DNA from: Myxococcales bacterium
GTDB taxonomy: Bacteria > Myxococcota_A > Polyangia > Haliangiales > Haliangiaceae
NCBI GenBank assembly: GCA_016707895.1
Contig: JADJGV010000009.1
Coordinates: 62,001 to 126,000 of the forward strand
DNA length: 64,000 nt
Direction of reading: 5' to 3'
Position numbers and translations under genes: made by a program. Numbering within the stretch: position 1 is the stretch's first letter; each line of letters begins with the position of its first letter. The notes under the pieces were generated by a model. The model was not told where the DNA came from. It did not search any database and was given only the letters and a program-made list of their open reading frames with translations. Positions 53,861 to 62,800 of this stretch are shown here, one piece after another.

Positions 53861-53937
53861 GAGCCAACGACGGCGCCGGCGCGCCGGGTATTCATCGGGT
53901 AGCGTGTCGATCCGTGCCGCTCGGCTCGGCTGGGCGC

Positions 53938-54033
53938 TCCACGTGGGAGATCGCGGGCTGTCTCACGTGGAAGATCGCCGGCTGTCCCCCGTGGGAGATC
54001 GCTGGGCTGTCTCACGTGGGAGATCGCTGGGCG
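53938..54033. repeat. CACGTGGGA array, four units
   Basis: Four units spaced 24-25 bases (GTGG at 53943, 53967, 53991, 54016) with consensus CACGTGGGAGATCGCTGGCT. The array runs into the TGTCCGG palindromes and is followed at 54134-54148 by GGTGACGCCTGGTTG. A similar array lies at 57781-57917. The gene-free stretch 53861-54182 is filled by these elements. Confidence 0.7.
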
Positions 54034-54040
54034 CCCCGGT

Positions 54041-54118
54041 TGTCCGGGCCCGGACGGCGTCGGCTGTCCGGCCGGTGGCCGGATCTGTCCGGCCGGCCGG
54101 ACAAATGTCCGGGATCCG
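54041..54118. repeat. TGTCCGG/CCGGACA palindromes
   Basis: Four palindromic units start at 54041, 54065, 54086 and 54106 (TGTCCGGGCCCGGAC, TGTCCGGCCGGTGGCCGGA, TGTCCGGCCGGCCGGACA, TGTCCGGGATCCGGACA), spaced 20-24 bases. The same words occur upstream of the RAYT gene at 31753. Confidence 0.65.
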
Positions 54119-54182
54119 GACAGCGCGCCATGAGGTGACGCCTGGTTGCGACCGGCACGCGACGTGCTTGGCCGGATAGGCC

Positions 54183-54812
54183 ATGTTGCAGGTCATCGAT
54201 GAGCGAAGCCCGGACGGCGCGATCCGGCTGCGGCCGCTGCGGCGCGCGGTCTTCGAGCGCATGTGCCAGTGCGGTGACGTCGACGCCGCCGAACTCGAGC
54301 TGGTCTGCGGAGCGGTCATCGATCGCCGCGACGACGATCCGGAACGCGCGCGCGCGGTGGCGCAGGTCGCTGCGCGTCTTCGCGCCCAGGCCGGGCCGGC
54401 CGGGCGGGTCGCGGTGCGCGCGGCCTGGGCGCTCGACGACTACTCGATGCCGCGGCCCGACGTGCGCGTGGCCGCCACCGGCGGCCATTGTGAGCTCGGC
54501 GTGTCGGCGACCCCGCTGGTCGTCGAGGTCGCCCGCCGGGATGGTGGGGGCGCCGCTCGACACGATCTGTACGCGCGGGCGCCGCTCGCCGAGTACTGGC
54601 AGGTCGACCTGGACGCCGCGGTGATCGAGGCGTGGCGCGGCCGCGACGCGCGGTTCGGCACCTGGGCCACGGTCACGCGCTACTCGCGCGGCGAGGTCGC
54701 GTGCCACGCCACACGGCCGGCGCTGGCGTTGTCGATCGACGAGCTGCTGGCGCGGCCGCGCGGCGCCCAACGCTTGCGGTGGAGGCCCGGAGCTGCGACA
54801 CCCTCACCATGA
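54183..54812 (+). CDS. Uma2-family (DUF820) endonuclease-like protein
   Basis: A 209-residue protein of the PD-(D/E)XK-like Uma2 family. The diagnostic part is MPRPDVRVAATG, TPLVVEVARRDGG, HDLYARAPLAEYWQVDLDAA. The Asp (PDV), Glu (VEV) and the usual downstream Lys position (here around RHDLY) suggest that the metal site may be incomplete. Biological roles of the family are poorly known. Its stop overlaps the aldolase start (ATGA). Confidence 0.78.
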   Translation: MLQVIDERSPDGAIRLRPLRRAVFERMCQCGDVDAAELELVCGAVIDRRDDDPERARAVAQVAARLRAQAGPAGRVAVRAAWALDDYSMPRPDVRVAATGGHCELGVSATPLVVEVARRDGGGAARHDLYARAPLAEYWQVDLDAAVIEAWRGRDARFGTWATVTRYSRGEVACHATRPALALSIDELLARPRGAQRLRWRPGAATPSP

Positions 54813-55570
54813 CCCCGACCCCGTCCGTCCGCGAGCAGGTCAGCGCCGAAGAGTGGCAGGCCCGCGTCGACCTGGCCGCCTGCTACCGCCTGGTGGCGCG
54901 CTTCGGCTGGGACGACCTGGTGTTCACCCACATCTCGGCGCGCGTGCCGGCGTCCGACCACCACTTCCTCATCAACCCGTACGGCATGTTGTTCGAGGAG
55001 ATCACGGCGTCGAGCCTGGTCAAGATCGACCTCACCGGCGCGAAGGTGATGCCGAGCCCCTACGACATCAACCCGGCGGGCTTCACGATCCACAGCGCGA
55101 TCCACGCGGCGCGCGAAGACGCGCAGTGCGTGCTGCACACGCACAGCCTCAACGGCGTCGCGGTGTCGGCGCAGCGCGGCGGCGTGCTGCCGCTGTCGCA
55201 GCAGTCGATCTTCGTGCTGGCGTCGCTCGGCTACCACGACTACGAAGGGGTCGCGCTGCGCGACGACGAGAAGCCGCGGCTGGTGCGCGATCTCGGCGAG
55301 CGCGGCTTCCTGATGCTGCGCAACCACGGCCTGCTCACCGTGGGCGAGTCGGTCGCCGACGCGTTCCTCCGCATGTACGTGTTCGAGGCCACCTGCGCGA
55401 TCCAGCTGCGCGCGCAGGCCGGCGGTGGCGAGCTGGTGTCGGTCGATCCGCGGATCATCGCCGGCGCCGCGCAGCAGCAGGCGGCGGTGACGCGCGGCCT
55501 CGGCGCGGGCCTCGCGTGGCCGGGCCTCCTGCGCAAGCTCGACCGCGACAACCCTGGCTATCGCTTGTAG
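54809..55570 (+). CDS. Class II aldolase/adducin-family protein
   Basis: A 253-residue protein. Zinc-site motifs are present: VLHTHSLNGVAV and LRNHGLLTVGES, with INPYGMLFEEITASSLVKID before them and SAIHAAREDAQ between. Relatives include fuculose-phosphate aldolase and sugar-phosphate epimerases as well as non-enzymatic adducin heads; substrate unknown. The ATG at 54809 overlaps the Uma2 gene, an odd pairing. Confidence 0.86.
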   Translation: MTPTPSVREQVSAEEWQARVDLAACYRLVARFGWDDLVFTHISARVPASDHHFLINPYGMLFEEITASSLVKIDLTGAKVMPSPYDINPAGFTIHSAIHAAREDAQCVLHTHSLNGVAVSAQRGGVLPLSQQSIFVLASLGYHDYEGVALRDDEKPRLVRDLGERGFLMLRNHGLLTVGESVADAFLRMYVFEATCAIQLRAQAGGGELVSVDPRIIAGAAQQQAAVTRGLGAGLAWPGLLRKLDRDNPGYRL

Positions 55571-55608
55571 GCGCGGCGCCAGGCTGCGCCGGCTGGGCGC
55601 GGCGCGCC

Positions 55609-56643
55609 TCACTGCTCGGGCGCGGGTCCCGACGCGGCGCGGGTCGGCCCGACGACGGGCAGGATCGAGAACGGCGGCGCCAGCACCTCGAACAGGTTGG
55701 TGCCGACCGCGCGCGTCGCGCGGGCCAGGCGCCCGCGGCGGCCGCCGAGCGTGCGCGCGAGCACGCGCTGCAGGTCGACGGTGAGGCCCAGGAACACCCG
55801 CTGCGTCGGCACCGCCTCGGGCACGGCGTCGGGCTTGTACTTCCGGGTCTCGAAGCCGACGCCGACGTCGACGTAGGCGAGCCCGTCGGCCAGCCACGCG
55901 GGCGTCGCGCGCGGCAGCGGCACCGCGCCGAGGTGCAGCCCGAGGAAGTACGTCTCGCCCGAGTAGTCCTCGGCGATGTTCAGGCTGTTGCCCTTCTTCG
56001 AGCCGTGGTACTCGCCGCGCCACAACCCCAGGTACTCCTCGCTGGGCCAGTACGCGACGCGGAAGTCGAGCCAGCGATCCACGGCCGGCACCGTGATGGC
56101 GAGCAACGCGAACGCCGCGCCGGCGGTGTTCATCGCCAGGTCGCCGGGGGAGAAGCGGTAGTAGAAGCCGTCCTTCACCTCGACCGCCAGGAACAGGCCC
56201 CACGACAGCGCGCTGCCGGCGATCGCCGCGGGCACGCGGGTGTAGCCGCCGGCGCGCAGCACGCCGGTGGTCGCCCGCGCCAGCACCATCGTCGCCCACG
56301 CGTGGCCGAGCTTGTCGGCGCCGCCGGCGTAGGTGTTGCGCCCGAACCAGCCGTCGCCCCCCCAGCCGAACTCGTCGAGCGACTCGACGTCGCGGTACCA
56401 CGCGAGGTACGCCCAGGTGCTGAACCCCGCGTACAGCGCGCCGACGCCGAGCGCCGCGCGCAGCCGGTGGTCCGGCGGCGGAGGTGGTTCGGTGAACGGC
56501 ACCGCGGCCCCGCGATCGAGCCACGGCTCGAGGCACGGCGCGTCGGCGCGGGTCAGGCCGCAATCGGCGGAGGCAGGGCGGACGCCGACACCCGCGGCCA
56601 CGGCCAGGGCGATCAGCGCGGCGACGGCGAGGCGCACGGGCAC
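55609..56643 (-). CDS. DUF2279-family membrane protein
   Basis: A 344-residue exported protein with a signal peptide and about four hydrophobic helices. Family features are NTYAGGADKLGHAWATMVLA, VEVKDGFYYRFSPGDLAMNT and WPSEEYLGL. The C-terminal 110 residues contain beta strands (YVDVGVGFETRKYKP, FLGLTVDLQRVLA), as in outer membrane or envelope assembly proteins. Function unknown. It is convergent with the aldolase gene and divergent from the gene at 56744. Confidence 0.78.
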   Translation of the reverse strand: MPVRLAVAALIALAVAAGVGVRPASADCGLTRADAPCLEPWLDRGAAVPFTEPPPPPDHRLRAALGVGALYAGFSTWAYLAWYRDVESLDEFGWGGDGWFGRNTYAGGADKLGHAWATMVLARATTGVLRAGGYTRVPAAIAGSALSWGLFLAVEVKDGFYYRFSPGDLAMNTAGAAFALLAITVPAVDRWLDFRVAYWPSEEYLGLWRGEYHGSKKGNSLNIAEDYSGETYFLGLHLGAVPLPRATPAWLADGLAYVDVGVGFETRKYKPDAVPEAVPTQRVFLGLTVDLQRVLARTLGGRRGRLARATRAVGTNLFEVLAPPFSILPVVGPTRAASGPAPEQ

Positions 56644-56743
56644 ACGCTACACGAGAATCGTCGCGACGCCGGTCACGTGGCGCGTGATCGCGGCCACGGC
56701 ACGGCTGACACGGACGAACGCGCGCGCGAGACTCATCGTCAGG

Positions 56744-57775
56744 ATGGACGAGCCCATCACCGAGCGCCTGGTCGACGTCGACGGGGTGCCGGTGCGCGTG
56801 CGCACCGAGCGGCAGCGGGTCGCGGTCACGGAAGGCGAGCAATGGAACGATGGGGTCAGCGTCGTCGCCTCGAGCCCCGGGTGCGGCGAGCTGACGATCG
56901 ACGTGGTCGCGGGGGCGCGCTGGATGGGCTTCGGCAAGAACCGCGTCGTCACCGGGGTCGGGGCCTTCGACGATCAGTACGTCGTCACCACCAGCGACGA
57001 GCGCATCGCGCCGTGGTGGTTCGGGCCCGCCGAGGCGCGGGCGATGGCCGCGACCTACGACCCGACAGCGCAGATGCCGTTCGCGCTGCGCCTGGCGCCC
57101 GGGCTGATCCAGCTGGTGGCCGGCGGCATCACCGAGCTCGCGCTGCCGATCTCCTGGCGAGACCGCGACGCGCCGCGGTACCAGCACTACCTCGCGCACG
57201 GCGCGCCGCCGATGGCGGTGACGCACATCGACGAAGCGATCCGCGCCGCCGGCTTCATCGCCGGGCGCAACCTCCGCCTCGCCGCGCGCTGGCGCGACCT
57301 GCTCGCGCCCCACGGGCTGGTCGCGGCGGGGCCGGCGTGGCGCACGGACGATCAATACGCGCTGGTGGTCGAGCGGGGGCGCGCCAAGATCATCGTCGAC
57401 TTCCCATGGCGGATCGCGTCGCTGTCGACCACCGGTCTGCGGACGCGGCTCGCGGTGCGCTGGCCGGTGGATGGCGCGGCGGCGATCTGGCCGCGCGCGT
57501 GGTCGCGCCGCCAGCGGCCGCGGATCGACGGCAACCGATCGCTGGACCTGGCCGCGCCGTGGCATGGCGTGGCGCGCGGCGCCGTCCTCGATGGGCTGCA
57601 GGACGTCGGCGGCGCGCTGGCCGCGGTGGGGGTCGACTGGCTCCTGGTCGGCGATGGCCTGCTCGCGATCGGCTGGGAGCGCATCGAAGACGATGCCGCC
57701 AAGCTGGCGAGCGCGCTCGGCTTGTTGGCGCGGTGGGCGGAGCAAGCAGCCGCCGCAAATGGTCCCTATCGGTAG
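56744..57775 (+). CDS. Hypothetical protein between the two CACGTG arrays
   Basis: A 343-residue protein that I do not recognise. It starts MDEPITERLVDVDGVPVRVR and contains alternating beta-strand segments (AVTEGEQWNDGVSVVAS, YALVVERGRAKIIVDFP) with a C-terminal helical part (AAKLASALGLLARWAEQAAA). No signal peptide or membrane helix. The ATG at 56744 follows a weak CAGG. Its end is directly followed by the second repeat array. Confidence 0.65.
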   Translation: MDEPITERLVDVDGVPVRVRTERQRVAVTEGEQWNDGVSVVASSPGCGELTIDVVAGARWMGFGKNRVVTGVGAFDDQYVVTTSDERIAPWWFGPAEARAMAATYDPTAQMPFALRLAPGLIQLVAGGITELALPISWRDRDAPRYQHYLAHGAPPMAVTHIDEAIRAAGFIAGRNLRLAARWRDLLAPHGLVAAGPAWRTDDQYALVVERGRAKIIVDFPWRIASLSTTGLRTRLAVRWPVDGAAAIWPRAWSRRQRPRIDGNRSLDLAAPWHGVARGAVLDGLQDVGGALAAVGVDWLLVGDGLLAIGWERIEDDAAKLASALGLLARWAEQAAAANGPYR

Positions 57776-57780
57776 GCCAC

Positions 57781-57917
57781 CCCAGTTGGGGCATCCGGCG
57801 CACCTCCCACGTGGGACATCCGGCGCGCCTCCCACGTGGGACATCCGGCGCGCCTCCCACGTGGGACATCCGGCGCACCTCCCACGTGGGACATCCCGGC
57901 GCGCCTCCCACGTGGGA
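57781..57917. repeat. TCCCACGTGGGA palindrome array, six units
   Basis: Five copies of the 12-bp palindrome TCCCACGTGGGA at 57805, 57830, 57855, 57880 and 57906, plus a degenerate one at 57781, all at a period of 25-26 bases with intervening CATCCGGCGCGCC. The array is followed at 57923-57937 by GGTGACGCCTGGTTG, the same 15-mer as after the first array, and then by the aldo-keto reductase start at 57953. Confidence 0.75.
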
Positions 57918-57952
57918 CGTGCGGTGACGCCTGGTTGGGGTAGCGTCCGGCC

Positions 57953-58777
57953 ATGGTTCAGCCTCCGCCCGCCGAGCTGCCGCCGATCCTCTACGGCACG
58001 GCGTGGAAGGAAGAGCGCACACAGGCGCTGACGCTGCAGGCGCTGGCCGCGGGGTACCGCGGCATCGACACCGCCAACCAGCGCAAGCACTACGTCGAGG
58101 GGGCGGTCGGCGAAGCGATCGCGGCCGGTGGCGTCCCCCGCGCCGAGCTGTTCCTGCAGACCAAGTTCACGTACCAGCGGGGCCAGGATCATCGGCTGCC
58201 GTACGATCCTGCGGCGCCGCTCCCCGATCAGGTCGCACAGTCGTTCGCCAGCTCGTGCAGCCACCTCGGGACCGACGTGATCGACAGCTACGTCCTGCAC
58301 GGCCCGTGGGGCGCGGTCGGCTGGAGCGCCGAGGATCGCTCGGTCTGGACCGCGATGGAGGCGCTGCACACCGCGGGGCGGATCCGCCACCTCGGCGTGT
58401 CCAACATCGCCGCGGCCCAGCTCGAGGAGCTGCTCGCCGCGGCGCGCGTGCCGCCGACGTTCGTGCAGAACCGCTGCTACGCGCGCACCGGCTGGGATCA
58501 CGAGGTGCGCGCGGTGTGCGCGCGGCACCGCATCGTCTACCAGGGCTTCTCGCTGCTCACCGCCAACCAGCGCGAGCTGCACCACCCCATGCTCGCGGCC
58601 ATCGGCCGCCGCCACGGCCTCGAGCCAGGGCCGACGGTGTTCGCGTTCGCACGGACGGTTGGCATGCTGCCGCTCACCGGCTCGAGCACGCGCGCCCACC
58701 TCGACGCCGACCTGGCCGCCGCCGCCGTCACGCTGACGTCGTCCGAGGTCGACGCGATCGCGCGCCTCGGCGGCTGA
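57953..58777 (+). CDS. Aldo-keto reductase
   Basis: A 274-residue TIM-barrel oxidoreductase. The catalytic tetrad is complete: D39 (YRGIDTAN), Y47 (KHYVEGAVG), K71 (LQTKFTY) and H116 (VLHGPWG), with GVSNIAAAQL and TGSSTRAHLDADL for NADPH binding. Substrate unknown. The short gap to the repeat array places its promoter within or next to the array. Confidence 0.9.
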   Translation: MVQPPPAELPPILYGTAWKEERTQALTLQALAAGYRGIDTANQRKHYVEGAVGEAIAAGGVPRAELFLQTKFTYQRGQDHRLPYDPAAPLPDQVAQSFASSCSHLGTDVIDSYVLHGPWGAVGWSAEDRSVWTAMEALHTAGRIRHLGVSNIAAAQLEELLAAARVPPTFVQNRCYARTGWDHEVRAVCARHRIVYQGFSLLTANQRELHHPMLAAIGRRHGLEPGPTVFAFARTVGMLPLTGSSTRAHLDADLAAAAVTLTSSEVDAIARLGG

Positions 58778-58787
58778 GCCGCGCGGC

Positions 58788-59363
58788 TCACTTGATCGTG
58801 GCGCTGCGCGCGACGTGATCGATCACGCCGGCCAGGCCGCTCGCGCCGGCCTCGGGCGCCCGCGCCGAGAGCATCACCACCTTGCCCTTGGCGAAGATCA
58901 GGTAGTCGCGGGTCACGAAGCGCGTGCCGTTGTCGAACGAGCCCTCGACCCGCACCGCGGGTGCGCCGCCGACCGCGCCCTTGGTCGCGGGCTTGCCCGC
59001 GTACTTCGGTGCGTCGCGGCGTTGCACCTCGTCGTAGGACGCCAGGTAGTCGTCGAGCTGATCGGGCGTGATGCCGTCCTGCGACTGCATCATGACGACC
59101 GTGCCGTCCTTGCCTTCGAGCTGCCCCTCGACGATCTCCCAGCCGTCGCCGCTGGGGAGCTCGACCGAGCCGAACGGCTGTGGGACCGCCTTCCAGGTGA
59201 TGCCGGCTGGCTCGGCGGCGGTGGCGAGCTCCGCGGCGGCGGCCTTGCCCGGCGGAGGCGCCGTGGTCTTGCCGGACGCCGGCGGATCGTTGGCGGGATC
59301 CTTCTTACCGCCGCACCCGGCGGCAGCGATCCCGACGATGAGCGCGAACGCGACGTGCTTCAT
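58788..59363 (-). CDS. Lipoprotein of unknown function
   Basis: A 191-residue lipoprotein: MKHVAFALIVGIAAAGC followed by GGKKD and a Pro/Ala linker. The mature C-terminal domain (GSVELPSGDGWEIVEGQLE, GAPAVRVEGSFDNGTRFVTR, YLIFAKGKVVMLSARAPE) looks like a small beta-rich domain of the PsbP/Mog1 kind. It is convergent with the aldo-keto reductase gene and lies downstream of the FHA gene. Confidence 0.72.
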   Translation of the reverse strand: MKHVAFALIVGIAAAGCGGKKDPANDPPASGKTTAPPPGKAAAAELATAAEPAGITWKAVPQPFGSVELPSGDGWEIVEGQLEGKDGTVVMMQSQDGITPDQLDDYLASYDEVQRRDAPKYAGKPATKGAVGGAPAVRVEGSFDNGTRFVTRDYLIFAKGKVVMLSARAPEAGASGLAGVIDHVARSATIK

Positions 59364-59389
59364 CCGCGCAGTGTACGCCGACGCCGACC

Positions 59390-60370
59390 TCACTCGAACT
59401 GCACGATCGCGCCCGGCGCGAGCGTGAACCGAGTCGCGCCGCCGCCGGGCGCGCGCGCCAGCAGCTCGCCGGGGTCGATCCCCAGCGGCGCGAGATCTTG
59501 CCGCGTGCGGTGGACCAGCGTGTTGAGATCGACCCGCGTCATCGTCCGCCCCGGCCACAGCCGCGGCAGCAGCACGTCGTCGGGGATGAACTCGCCCGCC
59601 ACCAGCGGCGTCGGCGGACGCAACAGCGCGGCGATCAGATCGCAGCGCTTCTCGGACAGGTACACCGTGACCAGGTGGCCGCCGATCGTCGCGTGCAGGC
59701 GCCCGCCCCGCGGCAGGAACTCGATCGCTGCCACCGTCGGCAGCGACGGGACCTGGAGCTCGGCGGCGGTGGCGGCGTCGCGGTCGGTGGCGGACGGGCC
59801 GACCAGGAACCCGTCGTCGCCGATCTCGATCCACACCGGGGCCACGATCGCGTGCCGCTGGCCCGGCGGCACGGCGACGCCGTCGACGACGATCGGCACC
59901 TGCGCGATCACGGTCAGCTCGGTCGCGACCTCCAGCCGCACCGCCTCGAGCGGCAGGTGGCCGATGCGCAGATCGGCGCTCGCGCTGCTGCCGATGACGA
60001 ACGTCGGCCGGGTCAGGCCGAACCGCGCCCCGCCGCGGGTGCGCAGCGTCCAGCCGTGGCGCGCGTGGATGCCCGACGCGCCGATCATGATCCGCGCGGT
60101 CAGCCCGGGCACGTCGAGCTGATCGCCGTCGGCCAGCGCGCGCTCGTGCTCGATCGCGGCGCCGTTGACCTCGACCCGCCCACGCCCCAGCGCCATCACC
60201 CGCAGCCCCTCGTCGTGATCGACGACGATCGCGTGCTGGCGGCTGGCCCCGGGGTGGTCGATCACGACGTCGCACCGCGCCGAGCGCCCGATCACGACGC
60301 CGCCGGCGGTGATCGCGAAGCGCGCCGCGCCCGGCAGGACCAGCCAGTGACGGAGCGGCAGCGCGGACAT
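59390..60370 (-). CDS. FHA-domain protein with C-terminal winged helix
   Basis: A 326-residue protein. The first FHA domain has GGVVIGRSARCDVVIDHPGA and SRQHAIVV, intact for phosphothreonine binding. A second FHA-like repeat follows (FVIGSSASADLRIGHLP). The last 100 residues resemble an OmpR-type winged helix (LSEKRCDLIAALL, TMTRVDLNTLVHRTRQDLAP). It could turn Ser/Thr kinase signals into transcription. The start is the ATG at 60370 or 60394. Confidence 0.8.
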   Translation of the reverse strand: MSALPLRHWLVLPGAARFAITAGGVVIGRSARCDVVIDHPGASRQHAIVVDHDEGLRVMALGRGRVEVNGAAIEHERALADGDQLDVPGLTARIMIGASGIHARHGWTLRTRGGARFGLTRPTFVIGSSASADLRIGHLPLEAVRLEVATELTVIAQVPIVVDGVAVPPGQRHAIVAPVWIEIGDDGFLVGPSATDRDAATAAELQVPSLPTVAAIEFLPRGGRLHATIGGHLVTVYLSEKRCDLIAALLRPPTPLVAGEFIPDDVLLPRLWPGRTMTRVDLNTLVHRTRQDLAPLGIDPGELLARAPGGGATRFTLAPGAIVQFE

Positions 60371-60478
60371 CGGCGGCAGTATCGCGCAGCGCACCCCTGC
60401 CGCGCGATCACCCGAGAAGGGTGGATCGCCGCGCCGATCCGGTCGGGCCGCGCCCGCGAGCGCAGCCCGGACCGCGCG

Positions 60479-61396
60479 CTACCCGCGCCCAGGCGGCCGC
60501 GGCTGAGCCTCGGCCTGCGCCAGCGTCTTGCTCCATGGCCGCAGTCGCTCGACGACGACGCTGCCGACCAGCGCGATCAGCACCGCCGACAAGAGCGCAC
60601 CGAGCAGGCGCAGGTACATCGGCACGGCCCACTCGAACGCGACCCGCGCGCGCTGCCACAGCGGGATCGTCGGCCCGGTGGCGACGCGGGTCGTGGTCTC
60701 CTCGGCCAGCGTCAGCTTGACCGTGCACAGCTCGTTGACCTGATCGAAGTCGCCGAGCGACACGCCCAGGGTCTGCAGCTGCTCGTGGATCTCGAGGATG
60801 CGATCCTCGAGCGCGGTGCGCTCCTGGATCGAGCCGCTCTGCTGCTTGAGCGCCACCAGCGCCGCGCGGGTGGCCTCGAGGGTCGCCCGCTTGGCCTCGA
60901 GCTCGCGCCACGCGTTGGTGCGATCTTGCTTGTCGATGGTGAGGTAGGTCTCGACGCCGATCTGGCGCGCGGCCGCGACGAACCCGTCGAACCGATCGGG
61001 CGGCACGCCGACCGCGAGCCGCAGCACCCGCGCGCCGCGCAGCCCTTGCTTGTGCTCGAGCTGCACGACGCCGGCGTGTTCGGCGGCCGCGGCCCGCAGC
61101 GCCGCCTCGTCGTCGTCGAACGCCCGGGCTCGGGCTCGCACGTCGGCGACCCGCTCGTACTTCTGGTCCATCGCCGCGACCACGGCGTTGCCGGCCTGAT
61201 CGCTGGTGTTGCGCATGACCTTGCTCGAGGCGTAGTTCCGCTTCTCGAGCTCGAAGCCGTCGCCCGACGCGCCCTGCCGGACGGTGGCGGTGCCGCCGTT
61301 GGGGCGCTCGAGGTAGCCGGCGCCGATCCGCAGCCCCCACAAGACGACGAAGCCCAGCGCGGCCCAGGCGAGGCCGCGGACGATGTACCTGCGCAT
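60479..61396 (-). CDS. DUF4349-family membrane protein
   Basis: A 305-residue protein with an N-terminal membrane helix and a second one near the C-terminus (LRLLGALLSAVLIALVGSVVV). Between them lies the DUF4349 region: LRLAVGVPPDRFDGFVAAAR, then a coiled-coil (RELEAKRATLEATRAALVAL, ALEDRILEIHEQLQTL) and LCTVKLTLAE. Probably an envelope protein with an extracytoplasmic coiled coil; role unknown. Confidence 0.82.
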   Translation of the reverse strand: MRRYIVRGLAWAALGFVVLWGLRIGAGYLERPNGGTATVRQGASGDGFELEKRNYASSKVMRNTSDQAGNAVVAAMDQKYERVADVRARARAFDDDEAALRAAAAEHAGVVQLEHKQGLRGARVLRLAVGVPPDRFDGFVAAARQIGVETYLTIDKQDRTNAWRELEAKRATLEATRAALVALKQQSGSIQERTALEDRILEIHEQLQTLGVSLGDFDQVNELCTVKLTLAEETTTRVATGPTIPLWQRARVAFEWAVPMYLRLLGALLSAVLIALVGSVVVERLRPWSKTLAQAEAQPRPPGRG

Positions 61397-61477
61397 GTGA
61401 TCCTCCCGGTGGACGCATGCGAACGCGCCAGGCGCCGCGATGATTTCCTGCCGCGGTCAGGTCTGCGTCAGGCCGCG

Positions 61478-62296
61478 CTACGCGCACGGGTTGGGGAAGA
61501 CCGCGGCGCGGATCGCGGCGGCGGCGTCGTCGATGGCCTGGACGCGCTGGCAGCCGACGGTGCGGCTGAGCCCGCGCGCCGTGACGGTGGTGAAGGCGTC
61601 GTCGGAGCAGTCCATCAGCCGCACCATCTCCTGGCGCGCGTCCTCGGCGAGCGTCGCGAAGCCGCTGCGGTCGACCGCGGCCAGCAGCGCCGCCATCGCC
61701 GGCGCGGCGAGCTGACCTCGTCGGCCCCGCCAGCGCGGGCACGCCGGCCCGAAGTACTGGACCGTCCCGTCGGCGTAGATCGCGACGCCACCATGGTCGA
61801 TGTCGGCGAAGCCGCCCGCGGTGGCCAGCTCGACCATCGGCGCCTCGGTCGGGTAGGGCTCGAGCGCGCTGCCGCCCGGCACCGGCCGCAGCGTCGCGCA
61901 CCGCGCCTCGAGGCACGCCCGATCCTTGGAATCGCCGCCGCAGTTCAGGCGCAGCGTCCCGACCGTGACCTCGACCTTCCACTGCGCCTGCAGCATCGCG
62001 GCGAAGAGGCCGTCGTCGGCGCGCGGCACCCAGACCATCGGCTTGCACGGGCCCTCCTGCAGGTCGATGTCGTAGGCCGGGAAGCGCACGAACCCGGGCG
62101 CGGGCGGGGGCAGCTCGTACGTGCGGGGCGGATCGACGGTGAGCGCGGCCGTCGGTGCTGTCGCGGCGTCGCGTGTCACCGCGCCCGCCATCGCCGCGTC
62201 CGCGCGCGCCGCACCCGTGGGCGCGTCGTCGCGCGCCTTGCCCTTGCACGCGCCCAGCATCGCCAGCGCGATCATCGTCGCCCCACGTGGACCCAT
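61478..62296 (-). CDS. DUF6438-like lipoprotein
   Basis: A 272-residue lipoprotein (MIALAMLGAC). Residues about 60-145 hold a small domain with Cys pairs (QEGPCKPMVW, LNCGGDSKDRACLEARC). The C-terminal part GGVAIYADGTVQYFGPACPR, followed by a segment ending with DRSGFATL, matches DUF6438. Function unknown. It lies 81 bases upstream of the DUF4349 gene. Confidence 0.72.
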   Translation of the reverse strand: MGPRGATMIALAMLGACKGKARDDAPTGAARADAAMAGAVTRDAATAPTAALTVDPPRTYELPPPAPGFVRFPAYDIDLQEGPCKPMVWVPRADDGLFAAMLQAQWKVEVTVGTLRLNCGGDSKDRACLEARCATLRPVPGGSALEPYPTEAPMVELATAGGFADIDHGGVAIYADGTVQYFGPACPRWRGRRGQLAAPAMAALLAAVDRSGFATLAEDARQEMVRLMDCSDDAFTTVTARGLSRTVGCQRVQAIDDAAAAIRAAVFPNPCA

Positions 62297-62314
62297 GCCG
62301 CGAGCGTATCGCGA

Positions 62315-62800
62315 TCAGCTCACGACCGGCGCGGCCGCGAGCGGCGCGGTCGGCCCGGGCGCCGCGGCGAACAGCGTCGTCGGCTGCGGCTCCTTGCGCG
62401 GTCGGCCGCGCTTGCGGGGCGCCGCGGGCTCGGTGGTCGTGGCCGCGGTCGCCACCGCCGGCGCCGGGCGCTGGCTGCGGGTGCGCGGCAGCACCAGCGC
62501 GTCGAGCTGGGCCGCGAGGTCGGCCGGGCCCTCGCCGTCGGCGTAGACCCGCGCGTAGGCCAGCGCGCGCTGGGCCCGCTGCAGCAGATCGTCGCGGGCG
62601 TCGCTGAGCCGCTGCCGCAGGGCCGCGGCCGCGGCGTCGAGCCGCGCCAGCTCGGCGGTGTCGGTCTCGACCTGGGCGGCCAGCGTCGCCAGTCGGCGGC
62701 CGTCGACGCCCGGGAACGACACGGTGGCCAGGGGGCCGGCGAACAGCTCGACCAGCTCGCGCAGCGACGGGTCGAGCGCGTCGGAAGGTGTAGACATCAT
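62315..62800 (-). CDS. AT-hook protein
   Basis: A 161-residue protein starting ATG-ATG after an AGGAGCCCC site. Helical residues 10-90 include a coiled-coil segment (VETDTAELARLDAAAAALRQ). The C-terminal half is disordered and contains RKRGRPRK, a classic AT-hook that binds the minor groove. AT-hook proteins act as architectural or regulatory factors in myxobacteria, notable in a genome with little AT. Confidence 0.7.
   Translation of the reverse strand: MMSTPSDALDPSLRELVELFAGPLATVSFPGVDGRRLATLAAQVETDTAELARLDAAAAALRQRLSDARDDLLQRAQRALAYARVYADGEGPADLAAQLDALVLPRTRSQRPAPAVATAATTTEPAAPRKRGRPRKEPQPTTLFAAAPGPTAPLAAAPVVS

Noticed and set aside
57781..57917. CRISPR array
   Set aside because: The whole 25-base unit is repeated, including the would-be spacers, so there are no unique spacers, and no cas gene is near.
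54680..58699. 1,339-codon minus-strand open frame
   Set aside because: It crosses several recognised genes on both strands and has no coherent domain; it is a composition artefact.
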